32,420 nt of DNA from Thermodesulfobacteriales bacterium (GCA_004525335.1 SPCL01000003.1:1-32420), one strand, 5' to 3'. Positions 1 to 8,123 are shown, counted from the first letter of the stretch. Notes: generated by a model from the letters alone, not told the origin. Translations and numbers: made by a program.

Positions 1-2
1 AC

Positions 3-53
3 GAGTTCCTGGCTGATTACAAGTTAATTAAACCGCCAAATGTCCTTGCCTAA
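3..53 (+). CDS. Possible 3' end of an unidentified gene (partial)
   Basis: One plus-strand frame is open from the window edge and ends in TAA at 51-53, giving a 16-residue tail ending PPNVLA. It is too short to assign. The inverted repeat at 106-145 downstream could mark the end of its transcript. It may equally be a chance open frame. Confidence 0.22.
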   Translation, partial: EFLADYKLIKPPNVLA

Positions 54-105
54 AACAAATGCTCTCAAGCACTAAAATGAGCCTTTCTCTAAAAATTTAT
101 AAAGA

Positions 106-145
106 TTACCAAGATTTTATTGATAAGGATATAAAATCTTGGTAA
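106..145. repeat. Perfect 15-bp inverted repeat upstream of tRNA-Gln
   Basis: The arms TTACCAAGATTTTAT (106-120) and ATAAAATCTTGGTAA (131-145) are exact reverse complements around a 10-base loop. No T-run follows on the plus strand; a weak T-rich stretch follows on the minus strand. The repeat covers the -35/-10 region proposed for the tRNA gene, so it may be an operator, a weak terminator for a gene to the left, or the footprint of a small mobile repeat. Confidence 0.6.
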
Positions 146-148
146 CAT
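120..148 (+). promoter_or_regulatory. Candidate sigma70 promoter for tRNA-Gln
   Basis: TTGATA (120-125) and TAACAT (143-148) are separated by 17 bases, matching -35 and -10 at 5 of 6 and 4 of 6 positions. The predicted start near 155 would leave a leader of about 8 bases before the mature tRNA. It overlaps the right arm of the inverted repeat at 106-145. Confidence 0.45.
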
Positions 149-162
149 AATCACGTTCGAGT

Positions 163-236
163 TGGGCCGTCGTCTAATGGTAGGACCCTGGCCTTTGACG
201 CCAGTTGTAGAGGTTCGAATCCTCTCGGCCCAGCCA
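163..236 (+). tRNA. tRNA-Gln (anticodon UUG), CCA encoded
   Basis: A full cloverleaf can be drawn. The acceptor stem TGGGCCG/CGGCCCA (163-169 with 226-232) is perfect. The anticodon stem CTGGC/GCCAG encloses the loop CTTTGAC, giving anticodon TTG for glutamine. The T arm carries GAGG-TTCGAAT-CCTC. The discriminator base is G233 and CCA is encoded at 234-236. It stands alone, with no second tRNA nearby and no sign of an integrated element at its 3' end. Confidence 0.97.
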
Positions 237-260
237 GAACTAATTCTTTCAGTAGATAAT

Positions 261-281
261 TTGAATTCAGCACCAATTCAA
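261..281 (+). terminator. Weak stem-loop after the tRNA (uncertain)
   Basis: TTGAATT (261-267) and AATTCAA (275-281) form a 7-bp stem around a 7-base loop, followed by a C/T-rich stretch rather than a clean T-run. It might help end the tRNA transcript. The stem is AT-rich, so confidence is low. The rest of 237-366 holds no gene and no clear promoter for the helicase that follows. Confidence 0.2.
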
Positions 282-366
282 GCTCCTCTTATTCCTAAAA
301 GTGTAGGGCCTCAGACGAAAAATAAATACAGACAATAAATTTCTGTGTATAGCATTTCAAAATGAT

Positions 367-2514
367 ATGGCAGCCAACCTAAAAACAAATCTAAATGAAT
401 CACAAGTAAAAGCGGTTAAGCACCATAAAGGACCACTGCTTGTTCTAGCAGGCGCGGGTTCCGGTAAAACGAGAATCATTACAGAGAGGATCTCTCATCT
501 TATTAGCGAGCATAATGTAAGGCCCTCTAATATACTTGCCATGACTTTTACCAATAAAGCGGCAAACGAGATGAAACAAAGGGTATCTAATCTTGCCCAT
601 GATGAAACGAAAAACGTTTGGATTGGGACTTTTCATTCGACCTGTCTTAGAATTCTTAAAAGAGATATTAACAAGTTAGATGGATATAACAAGGATTTTA
701 TAATCTATGACGACGGCGATCAGATAAAACTTATTAAAGACTGTATGGGTCGGCTCAATATTGGGGACAAACTAGTAAGCCCGAAATCAGCTAGAGCCCA
801 AATAGACGGGGCTAAAAATAAAGGTCTCGGACCTGATAGTCCTGAGTTAAGAGAATATGACAAACATGTTCAAAGCATATATTCGTTATATGAGAAAGAG
901 CTTAGAAAATCAAACGCCCTTGATTTCGGAGATCTCCTTCATGTTACAGTAAAACTCTTTGAAAAAAAGCCTGAAGTCTTAGAAAATTACCAAAACCAAT
1001 TTCATTATTTACTCGTAGACGAATACCAGGACACAAATCATGTGCAGTACAAAATTGTGGAGATGCTCTCTAGAAAACATAGGAACATATTTGTTGTGGG
1101 AGATGACAACCAGTCAATTTACGGCTGGCGCGGGGCGGATATAAAAAACATTCTCAATTTTGAGAAAGATTTTTCAGATGCCAAAATTATTAAGCTTGAG
1201 CAAAATTACAGGTCTACTAAAAATATTCTCGAAGCAGCAAATAAACTTATTACCCATAATAAAAACAGGCACAAAAAAAACTTGTACACCGAAAATGACC
1301 AAGGTGATCTGATAAATTACTATGAAGCGAGCGACGATAAGAATGAAGCAAAACACCTGTCTTCTAAAATATTTAACGAGATAAAGAAGGGAGATTACTC
1401 ATATAAAGATATTGCAATTTTCTTTAGAACCAATACCCAGTCCAGGTTACTTGAAGAAGAATTACTTCGTAAAAGCATCCCATATAAAATGGTAGGAAGT
1501 ACCGAGTTTTATAAAAGAAAAGAGATTAAAGACATCCTTGCATTCCTTAAGATAATAGTAAACCCTTCTGATGAAATAAGCCTTAAACGAATTATTAATG
1601 TGCCGCCTAGAGGAATCGGCAATGTAACAATTAACAATCTTGATGAGATCGCAAAGGAAAGGGAGGTCTCTTTTTATGAGGCGATTCAGATTGCTCTCAA
1701 AGAAAAATTTCTTTCAAATAGCGTGTTAATGAAAATAGAAAGGCTCAATAATTTACTTACTGAGCTAATAGAATTTCCCGAAAAAGATGACATAGTAAGT
1801 CTCATAAACCATGTGCTTCATAAAACTAAATATTTGGACATGCTGGAAAAGGAAGAAGAAAGAAAAGAGAATATAGGGGAAATTTTAAACCTTGCTGTAG
1901 AATTTCAGAAAGAAAGAGAAGAGACTACTCTAAATGATTTCTTAGATAGTGTAACTCTTGCAAGCGATCTTGATAAATACAGTGAAAATAGCGATCAGGT
2001 GACTCTTATGACTCTTCATTCCGCAAAGGGGTTAGAATTCCCAATAGTATTTATTGTCGGGATGGAGGAGAATCTTCTCCCACATTTTAATTCAACTATG
2101 AACGGACAGGTCGAAGAAGAAAGAAGACTTTTTTATGTTGGAATAACCAGGGCAAAAGAAAAAGTATATCTCGCAGGGGCTGCCAGAAGAATGGTTTTTG
2201 GAAAACAGCAAGCCTCAATCCCATCAAGGTTTATTTCAGAACTACCACAAGAGCTAATAAGATTAGAGACCCCTCATTTTGAAGAAAATAATCAAGCTAG
2301 AAGTGCTAGAAAATATCCTACCAAGACTATCTCTAAACCTGCTACAAGCTATCAAAATACCGGACGTTATAAGGTTGGGCAAAAAGTTGTACACTCAGCA
2401 TTTGGAGAGGGTTTAATAAAAAGAGTAGAAGGCTCAGGAGACGATGCAAAGGTAACAGTGTTTTTTCCAAGTGTCGGTGACAAAAAGATCATTGCCAGCT
2501 ATCTTGAAAACTGA
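367..2514 (+). CDS. pcrA: PcrA/UvrD-type superfamily 1A ATP-dependent DNA helicase
   Basis: A 3'-5' DNA helicase that unwinds DNA during nucleotide excision and mismatch repair, removes recombinase filaments, and in PcrA also contacts RNA polymerase. All SF1A motifs are visible: the Q motif LNESQ (9-13), Walker A GAGSGKT (29-35), Walker B VDEYQDTN, motif III SIYGWRGAD, LEQNYRS, LMTLHSAKGLEFP and YVGITRAK. The length of 715 aa is typical. The last 50 residues (YKVGQKVVHSAFGEG...) resemble the Tudor-like RNA-polymerase-binding domain of PcrA/UvrD, which favours these over Rep. The ATG at 367 has no clear Shine-Dalgarno sequence; another ATG at 362 is in a different frame. It converges on selO. 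Confidence 0.95.
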   Translation: MAANLKTNLNESQVKAVKHHKGPLLVLAGAGSGKTRIITERISHLISEHNVRPSNILAMTFTNKAANEMKQRVSNLAHDETKNVWIGTFHSTCLRILKRDINKLDGYNKDFIIYDDGDQIKLIKDCMGRLNIGDKLVSPKSARAQIDGAKNKGLGPDSPELREYDKHVQSIYSLYEKELRKSNALDFGDLLHVTVKLFEKKPEVLENYQNQFHYLLVDEYQDTNHVQYKIVEMLSRKHRNIFVVGDDNQSIYGWRGADIKNILNFEKDFSDAKIIKLEQNYRSTKNILEAANKLITHNKNRHKKNLYTENDQGDLINYYEASDDKNEAKHLSSKIFNEIKKGDYSYKDIAIFFRTNTQSRLLEEELLRKSIPYKMVGSTEFYKRKEIKDILAFLKIIVNPSDEISLKRIINVPPRGIGNVTINNLDEIAKEREVSFYEAIQIALKEKFLSNSVLMKIERLNNLLTELIEFPEKDDIVSLINHVLHKTKYLDMLEKEEERKENIGEILNLAVEFQKEREETTLNDFLDSVTLASDLDKYSENSDQVTLMTLHSAKGLEFPIVFIVGMEENLLPHFNSTMNGQVEEERRLFYVGITRAKEKVYLAGAARRMVFGKQQASIPSRFISELPQELIRLETPHFEENNQARSARKYPTKTISKPATSYQNTGRYKVGQKVVHSAFGEGLIKRVEGSGDDAKVTVFFPSVGDKKIIASYLEN

Positions 2515-2523
2515 TCCATAGTT

Positions 2524-2595
2524 TTAAGAAGAGCAGCTTATAACTAAATTCTTGCCCCAGTCGGGTGAAGCCTCAGCATAATCTTGAAATTGTAT
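2524..2595 (-). other. Orphaned in-frame C-terminal tail of selO beyond a TAA
   Basis: Reading on in the selO frame past TAA (2598-2596) gives 23 further codons and then TAA at 2526-2524. The peptide includes SPDWGK and ends VISCSS, the conserved SelO C-terminus in which a Cys (Sec in animal SELENOO) sits just before two serines. This tail would bring the protein to about 489 residues, the normal family length. Its true stop lies 9 bases from the pcrA stop, fitting a compact convergent gene end. Confidence 0.85.
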
Positions 2596-3993
2596 TTATT
2601 CACTAAACGGATCTCTTAAGATTCTATGTAGACGTTCAATCTCTGTATAATCCGCCTCATCAACAGCCTTTCTGATCGCGTTCTCTGCAAGATAGTTTCT
2701 GAGTATGAATTTTGGATTTACTAAATTCATACTCTTATTACGTTCAGTATCATTGCTATTTTCTGCCTTAAGACGGAGTTTATATGATGACATCCAATCT
2801 GAAATTGCGCCCTGATCTTCAAACATAAAAACTATGTCTTGATTCCGGTCTGAATTATTGGACGTGATATTGCTTAAGCGTCTCAAGAAAATCGTATAAT
2901 CCACTTTCTCCTTAGCCAGAATATCTAATAGCCTCTTTATTAATTCTACATCTTCAGTCATTTCCTCTTTAAGTCCAATCTTCTTACTCATAATCTCTAC
3001 GTAGCAGCTTGCATATATGTTTCTAAAATTATCTAAAGATTCTTGAGCTTTCTCCCCGTCAACAATTGAGCTTAGAGCAACAGCTAACTTATTTAAATTC
3101 CAAAGAGCAATAGCAGGCTGGTTTTGATATGAATATCTCCCAAAATTATCTGAATGATTAGGAGTGTATTCAGGATTGCAATCTTCCAGAAAACCGTAAG
3201 GCCCATAATCTATTGTAAGCCCCGTGATAGACATATTATCTGTATTCATAACACCGTGAGCAAATCCAACAGATTGCCACTTAGCCATAAGCTGAGCGGT
3301 CCTCTTAGCTACTTCTGAGAAAAACAGATCATATCTATTTTCCAATCCAAGAAACTCGGGAAAATGATGCTCTATAACATAATCCGCTAAGAGCTTTACG
3401 CAGTCTGGTCTATCTGTATAGTGAAAAGCCTCAAATGAACCAAAGCGCACATGAGTCTGGGCCATTCTAACCATCATGGCTCCCTTTTCACTTGTCTCAC
3501 GTTGTACTATTTCATCACTTCCTATGATACAAAGCGCTCTTGTTGTAGGAATTCCAAGCCCATGCATGGCCTCACTACAAAGATATTCCCTTATGCATGA
3601 TCTCAACACCGCTCTGCCGTCAAAAATGCGTGAGAACTTAGTTCGTCCTGCTCCTTTTAAATGGAGATCCCAGATCTCTCCTTTCTTATTTCGAACTTCT
3701 CCTAAAAGAATTGCACGACCATCTCCTATGTCCGGATTGTAAACTCCAAACTGATGCCCAGTGTAATACATGGCAAGCGGATCTGACCCTGGCAACATTT
3801 TCTTTCCGGAAAGATAATCTGCGAACTCAGGTAGCTCTGCTTGAGTCGGATCAAGATCAATTAGGGCAGCAGCGTCTGAATTAAAAGAGACAAGATCGGG
3901 ATTACTAAGAGGCGTTGGTTTAACCAGATCATAAAACTCTTGTGGCAGTTTTCTGTAAGTATTATCAAACTCTAGATCGGTGATTTTTCTCAT
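2596..3993 (-). CDS. selO: SelO (YdiU) protein adenylyltransferase, C-terminus cut by in-frame TAA
   Basis: SelO is a pseudokinase-fold enzyme that transfers AMP from ATP to Ser/Thr/Tyr side chains, linked to redox stress. Family blocks are all present: GDGRAILLGE, LHLKGAGRTKFSR, DGRAVLRSCIREYLCSEAMH, GIPTTRAL, the catalytic HGVMNTDNMS, and the metal-binding Asp in TIDYGPYGFLEDCNP. The readable product has 465 residues, ending DPFSE. The same frame continues after the TAA with the conserved tail (2524-2595), so the redox-active C-terminal Cys is lost unless the stop is read through or is a sequence error. The enzyme core is intact. The ATG at 3993 is the only sensible start, because an ATG 9 bases upstream in the same frame meets a stop after two codons. 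Confidence 0.92.
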   Translation of the reverse strand: MRKITDLEFDNTYRKLPQEFYDLVKPTPLSNPDLVSFNSDAAALIDLDPTQAELPEFADYLSGKKMLPGSDPLAMYYTGHQFGVYNPDIGDGRAILLGEVRNKKGEIWDLHLKGAGRTKFSRIFDGRAVLRSCIREYLCSEAMHGLGIPTTRALCIIGSDEIVQRETSEKGAMMVRMAQTHVRFGSFEAFHYTDRPDCVKLLADYVIEHHFPEFLGLENRYDLFFSEVAKRTAQLMAKWQSVGFAHGVMNTDNMSITGLTIDYGPYGFLEDCNPEYTPNHSDNFGRYSYQNQPAIALWNLNKLAVALSSIVDGEKAQESLDNFRNIYASCYVEIMSKKIGLKEEMTEDVELIKRLLDILAKEKVDYTIFLRRLSNITSNNSDRNQDIVFMFEDQGAISDWMSSYKLRLKAENSNDTERNKSMNLVNPKFILRNYLAENAIRKAVDEADYTEIERLHRILRDPFSE

Positions 3994-4045
3994 GCTAACA
4001 TGGGTGTCAGTTTGTAGTGGTCACGGCAAAAAAGGAAGTATAACA

Positions 4046-4073
4046 TTGCCTGGCTCATAGCAAACTATATAAA
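4046..4073 (+). promoter_or_regulatory. Weak candidate promoter for the DUF2103-like gene
   Basis: TTGCCT (4046-4051) and TATAAA (4068-4073) are 16 bases apart; TAAAAT at 4070 with an 18-base spacer is the alternative. The predicted leader is about 50 bases. The selO-DUF2103 gap (3994-4129) contains nothing else I can identify. Confidence 0.3.
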
Positions 4074-4129
4074 ATGGTTGTATATTAGTTTTCGAGGCTT
4101 ATTAAAATAGCACTAATGAAGTAAATAAT

Positions 4130-4417
4130 ATGAAACATAGAAAGAATAAGATTAAACGTCAGCATGGGATTATTAAAGGCTTAAAGAAATTCCTGGAACA
4201 TAATGTTTCTTCATTAGACTCTGTTGAAGGAATTATTCCAGGGCGGATTAAGGTAGGGAAAACACCTGGAGAGAACTTAATAGTAAGCTACCAATACAAC
4301 ACCATAAGCGGCGCAAAATTAATAGGAAGAAGCGGCACATCGGTACAGGAAGTTTTTGTTATAACAAGTGATCCGGACAGACTTAAAGATGTCATAGAAG
4401 AGCAGTATCCGGAATAG
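4130..4417 (+). CDS. DUF2103-like small basic protein
   Basis: A 95-residue protein with a strongly basic N-terminus (HRKNKIKRQHG) followed by a compact alpha/beta region containing IIPGRI, AKLIGRSGT and VQEVFVITSD. From memory these blocks match the DUF2103 family, found in cyanobacteria, archaea and scattered bacteria and sometimes labelled predicted metal-binding; I cannot check this here. A single His in the basic segment is the only obvious ligand, so metal binding is not visible. There is no signal peptide or membrane segment. It stands alone, divergent from selO and convergent with dnaE, with 4 bases between the two stop codons. The basic N-terminus would suit nucleic-acid contact, but that is speculation. 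Confidence 0.7.
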   Translation: MKHRKNKIKRQHGIIKGLKKFLEHNVSSLDSVEGIIPGRIKVGKTPGENLIVSYQYNTISGAKLIGRSGTSVQEVFVITSDPDRLKDVIEEQYPE

Positions 4418-4421
4418 GAAA

Positions 4422-7400
4422 CTAAATAAATCTTACAGCTCGCTCACCCAGCAGTTGCTCGACCTCGGTAATAAATCTATCTTCCACATCAACTCTGAAA
4501 TTGCCAACCTCTAAAACAGATTCACCGTCATCGGTATTAATGTGTACATGAACCTCACAACTGCCTGGATATTTATTCAAAATATCTCTCAACTCCTCAA
4601 AGTTATCTTTGGTTGAGGAAGCTCTATCAAAATTGATATGCACTGTCGAGCCGCTTCTCATCCCCTTGAGCGATATAATATCAAGCGCTCTTAGCTTTAC
4701 TTGGTCATCACTTGGTTCAGCCATGCCTTTTATTATAATGGGCTCTACTTTTTCCTCTAAAATTGTACGGGTTTTTCTTAACAATTTGTCAAAAATGACG
4801 ACCTCTACAGAGCCTTTCATATCCTCAAGAACGAGGTTGGCATAAATACCAGACCCACTTTTAGTAGTTTTAATGACTAGAGATCTCACTACTCCCGCAA
4901 TGCTTACCTCACATTTTTCTTTTATTTCCATGAGCGCTTCGGTATCGATGCTTGTAAGCGTGTTATTCATTTCGGAGGAGTATTTCGCCATCGGATGGCT
5001 TGTAACGTAAAATCCTAGCACTTCCATTTCCTTGGCTAATACATCTTTTTCATGCCACTCATCTACATCAGATAGAGTGGGCATAGTAACCGAATCGTTC
5101 AAAGCAAAAAGAGAATGTTGCCCTTCTGCGGAGCTCTTTTGCTTTATTGATGTGTAGCTAAGTAGTGTTTCAACCGATTCCATAAGACAAGCGCGGTGTT
5201 GGCCAAAGGAATCAAATGCTCCGCTCTTAATGAGGCTCTCAAATGTCCTCCTATTTAACTTTCTCGCTTCAACACGCTCACACAAGCTAAATATTGTCTC
5301 AAAATCGCCCCCCTCTTCTCTGGCATCAATGATTGCTTGAACAGTGCTTGCACCAACATTCTTAATACCGGATAGGCCAAACCTTATTTTTCCATTAGAT
5401 GCTGTAAAGCCGGCCATACTCTCATTAACATCAGGAGCCAGCACATCTATACCCATTTGCTTACATTCTGTAATGCTTGAAATAACTTTATCTGTATTGC
5501 CTGAGTCAACCGATAGAAGAGCAGCCATAAACTCTGCAGGGAAATGGGCTTTCAAATATGCAGTTTGGTAAGTAATAAGAGCGTAAGCTGTGCTGTGACT
5601 TTTATTAAAAGAGTATTCGGCAAATTTTTCCATCGTATCAAATAGCTCTTTTGCCTTCTTATCGGTTATACCCTTCTCCTTAGCACCCTTAAGAAACCTG
5701 GCTCTCTGGGCTTTCATTTCCTTGGGTTTCTTTTTGCCCATTGCACGTCTTAACAGATCAGCTTCTCCGAGGCTGTAATTAGCCACCACACTTGCAGTCT
5801 GCATTATCTGTTCTTGGTAGACGAATAAGCCGTATGTATCTTTTAGGATTTCTTGTAAATCAGGAAGAGGGAATTTAATTTTCGCTTTGCCGTGCTTTCT
5901 TTTAATAAAGTCATCTACCATGCCGCTATCGAGTGGGCCGGGACGATATAAAGCAAGCAGAGCGATTAGGTCTCCAAATTCTGTTGGATGAAGTTTATTA
6001 AGAACATCTTTCATACCTGAAGACTCAATTTGGAATATTCCACGGGTACGGCCTGTTGTTAGTAGTTCGTAGACCTTCTTATCATCTAAAGGAATTCTAT
6101 CTATTCGTATCCATTTGTCCTCGTCATAATTATCTTTTATTAGATTAAGCGCTTTATTTATAACGGTCAGGGTTTTTAAGCCTAGAAAATCGAACTTTAC
6201 GAAGCCCAATTCTTCAATTGAGTTCATATCAAACTGTGTCACTACCTCATTTTTTGAACCTTTATAAAGAGGGATATGATCGGCAAGGGGCTCATTGGCT
6301 ATTACAATCCCGGCAGCATGAGTTGAGGAATGCCGCACCATATTTTCAAGCGGCCTGGCTAGCTCAATCATTTCCTGTAGTTGCGGAGAGCTTTTTATTA
6401 AGTCTTTTAATTCTTTGACCTCTTTAATTGCTCTGTCTATGCTGAAAACTTTTCCTCTAAACGACGGGATTAGTTTTGAAACCCTATCTACATCCGCATA
6501 AGGAATCCCAAGCACACGGCCGACGTCTTTAACAACTGCCTTTGCAGACATTGTTCCGAATGTCCCAATCTGAGCAACTTTATCTGCTCCGTATTTCTCT
6601 GTTACATATCTTATTACTTCGTCTCTTCCTTCACCGCAGAAATCTATATCTATATCAGGCATGCTGATACGCTCAGGGTTAAGGAATCTCTCAAAAATCA
6701 GATCATAGGGTATTGGGTCAACTTCGGTAATACCGAGCACATACGCAACCAAACTTCCTGCTGCGCTTCCTCTACCAGGACCAACCGGTATACCGTTTGA
6801 TTTAGCATAGTTTATGAAATCGGCTACAACGAGAAAGTAACCAGGAAATCCCATCTCTAGTATTATCTTAAGCTCAGTTTCTAACCTGTCTGAGTACTCG
6901 TCAAACTTTTCTTCGGGTATTAGGCCTTCTTCTATTTTTTCTTTTAATTTCTGCCTTGAAAGCTCAGACATATAATCGTCAAGAGATTGATCCCCTTCAA
7001 CTTTGTATTCGGGAAGTTTATATCCGGTGTGTTCAAACTCGAAGTTACAGCGCTTGGCAACTTCCCCTGTCCTATGAATCGCGTCTTCAAACCCTGCAAG
7101 ATCACCAAGCATCTCACCTTCTGACTTTAGGTAATACTGGTCACCTTGAAATCTAAATCTATTCTCATCTTGAATAGAAGAGCCTGTTTGAATGCACAGA
7201 AGAGCGTCGTGAGGCTTTGTATCCTCTTTACGTAAGAAATGACAATCATTGGTTGCAACAAGAGAGATCCCAAGTTTTTCCCCAATTTCCTTAACTTTCT
7301 TATTAACTCTTATTTGTTCTGGTAAACCTGTGGCCTGTACTTCAAGGTAATATCTGTCGCCAAATATCTCTCTATACATAGCCGCAACATCAAGCGCTGC

Positions 7401-7856
7401 AGTCATATCTTTACTGAAAATCGCTTTAGACAGCTCACTGTTAAGACAACCGCTCAGCACTATAAGCCCTTCGTTGTGCTTATCTAAAAGTTTGTGATCC
7501 ACGCGCGGTCTTCTGTAAAAACCATCAAAATAGGCGGCTGTAACAAGCCTTGAGAGATTTTGATAGCCCTTATAGTTCATCGAGAGAACGGTTAGATGGT
7601 GAGTTTTCCCCTCTGAAGGGTTATCGGGGTTAATCTTTGGAGTTACATAAATTTCACAGCCTATAATTGGCTTTATACCGGTTTCTTTGGCTTTTTTGTA
7701 AAAGTCGTAGGCACCAAAGAGGTTACCGTGATCTGTAAGAGCTACGGCTTCCATGCCAAACTCTTTAGCCTGAGGGAACAGGTCTTCAAATTTGATGGCG
7801 CCGTCTAGGAGTGAATATTGTGAATGAAGATGAAGGTGAACAAATCCGTCTGACAT
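4422..7856 (-). CDS. dnaE: DNA polymerase III subunit alpha (DnaE)
   Basis: The replicative C-family polymerase. The PHP domain leads (FVHLHLHSQYSLLDGA, ALTDHGNLFGA, HHLTVLS, NDCHF) with its metal-binding histidines kept, so proofreading or pyrophosphatase activity in this domain is possible. The palm holds PGRGSAAGS and PDIDIDF near residue 400, with the catalytic Asp pair. Fingers, helix-hairpin-helix and OB-fold regions follow; VSIAGVVRSLVIKTT and IYANLVLEDMKG mark the OB domain. The length of about 1144 aa is DnaE1-type, with no intein. I place the start at the ATG ending at 7856, because the family begins just before the FVHLHLH motif. A TTG at 7874 would add six residues and has no ribosome binding site. 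Confidence 0.96.
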   Translation of the reverse strand: MSDGFVHLHLHSQYSLLDGAIKFEDLFPQAKEFGMEAVALTDHGNLFGAYDFYKKAKETGIKPIIGCEIYVTPKINPDNPSEGKTHHLTVLSMNYKGYQNLSRLVTAAYFDGFYRRPRVDHKLLDKHNEGLIVLSGCLNSELSKAIFSKDMTAALDVAAMYREIFGDRYYLEVQATGLPEQIRVNKKVKEIGEKLGISLVATNDCHFLRKEDTKPHDALLCIQTGSSIQDENRFRFQGDQYYLKSEGEMLGDLAGFEDAIHRTGEVAKRCNFEFEHTGYKLPEYKVEGDQSLDDYMSELSRQKLKEKIEEGLIPEEKFDEYSDRLETELKIILEMGFPGYFLVVADFINYAKSNGIPVGPGRGSAAGSLVAYVLGITEVDPIPYDLIFERFLNPERISMPDIDIDFCGEGRDEVIRYVTEKYGADKVAQIGTFGTMSAKAVVKDVGRVLGIPYADVDRVSKLIPSFRGKVFSIDRAIKEVKELKDLIKSSPQLQEMIELARPLENMVRHSSTHAAGIVIANEPLADHIPLYKGSKNEVVTQFDMNSIEELGFVKFDFLGLKTLTVINKALNLIKDNYDEDKWIRIDRIPLDDKKVYELLTTGRTRGIFQIESSGMKDVLNKLHPTEFGDLIALLALYRPGPLDSGMVDDFIKRKHGKAKIKFPLPDLQEILKDTYGLFVYQEQIMQTASVVANYSLGEADLLRRAMGKKKPKEMKAQRARFLKGAKEKGITDKKAKELFDTMEKFAEYSFNKSHSTAYALITYQTAYLKAHFPAEFMAALLSVDSGNTDKVISSITECKQMGIDVLAPDVNESMAGFTASNGKIRFGLSGIKNVGASTVQAIIDAREEGGDFETIFSLCERVEARKLNRRTFESLIKSGAFDSFGQHRACLMESVETLLSYTSIKQKSSAEGQHSLFALNDSVTMPTLSDVDEWHEKDVLAKEMEVLGFYVTSHPMAKYSSEMNNTLTSIDTEALMEIKEKCEVSIAGVVRSLVIKTTKSGSGIYANLVLEDMKGSVEVVIFDKLLRKTRTILEEKVEPIIIKGMAEPSDDQVKLRALDIISLKGMRSGSTVHINFDRASSTKDNFEELRDILNKYPGSCEVHVHINTDDGESVLEVGNFRVDVEDRFITEVEQLLGERAVRFI

Positions 7857-7863
7857 TCTAACA

Positions 7864-7893
7864 AGTATAGCCAAGAAGATTTAATCTTAGCAA
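7864..7893 (-). promoter_or_regulatory. Candidate dnaE promoter, nearly leaderless
   Basis: On the minus strand TTGCTA (7893-7888) and TATACT (7869-7864) are separated by 18 bases. Only 7 bases lie between the -10 element and the ATG at 7856, so transcription would start at or next to the start codon. The spacer contains a palindrome, AAGATT-T-AATCTT (7876-7888). No Shine-Dalgarno sequence precedes the ATG, which fits a leaderless start. Confidence 0.38.
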
Positions 7894-7936
7894 GGGGTTT
7901 AAAAACATCATATGATTTCCGATATTTACACGCCAT

Positions 7937-7948
7937 ACACCGCGGTGT
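7937..7948. promoter_or_regulatory. 12-bp perfect palindrome in the dnaE-ftsY gap
   Basis: ACACCGCGGTGT is self-complementary and is a GC-rich island in an AT-rich spacer. It lies about 45 bases upstream of the proposed dnaE -35 element, where an activator or repressor could bind. No known operator is recognised. Confidence 0.3.
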
Positions 7949-8030
7949 TATATGAAAGGTTTATCGAAATTAATATTCCGTCTTGTTGAAATGCTTTGTC
8001 ACAAAAGTATATTTACCACTAATTCATATT

Positions 8031-8050
8031 AAGTACTTTCTAAAGTACTT
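8031..8050. promoter_or_regulatory. 20-bp palindrome upstream of ftsY (candidate operator)
   Basis: AAGTACTTTCTAAAGTACTT has two perfect 9-bp arms around a 2-base centre. It lies 73 bases before the ftsY start codon in the dnaE-ftsY divergent gap. The size and tight spacing fit a dimeric helix-turn-helix regulator site better than a terminator. I see no matching second copy in this window. Confidence 0.45.
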
Positions 8051-8123
8051 ATGTTATTCTAACTACTCAAGTAATTAATTTGCTTAACCATTCTCGTTTG
8101 AGAGGCAGGAGGATTTATAGATA

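Noticed and set aside
163..366. Integrated element at tRNA-Gln
   Set aside because: No duplicated tRNA 3' end and no integrase gene appear downstream; the next gene is a chromosomal helicase.
261..366. LexA-type SOS box before the helicase gene
   Set aside because: An imperfect ACAGA/TCTGT pairing is present near 328-345, but it does not have the spacing of a known SOS operator.
7857..7874. TTG start for dnaE adding six residues
   Set aside because: No Shine-Dalgarno sequence, and the ATG at 7856 gives the family's normal N-terminus directly before the PHP motif.
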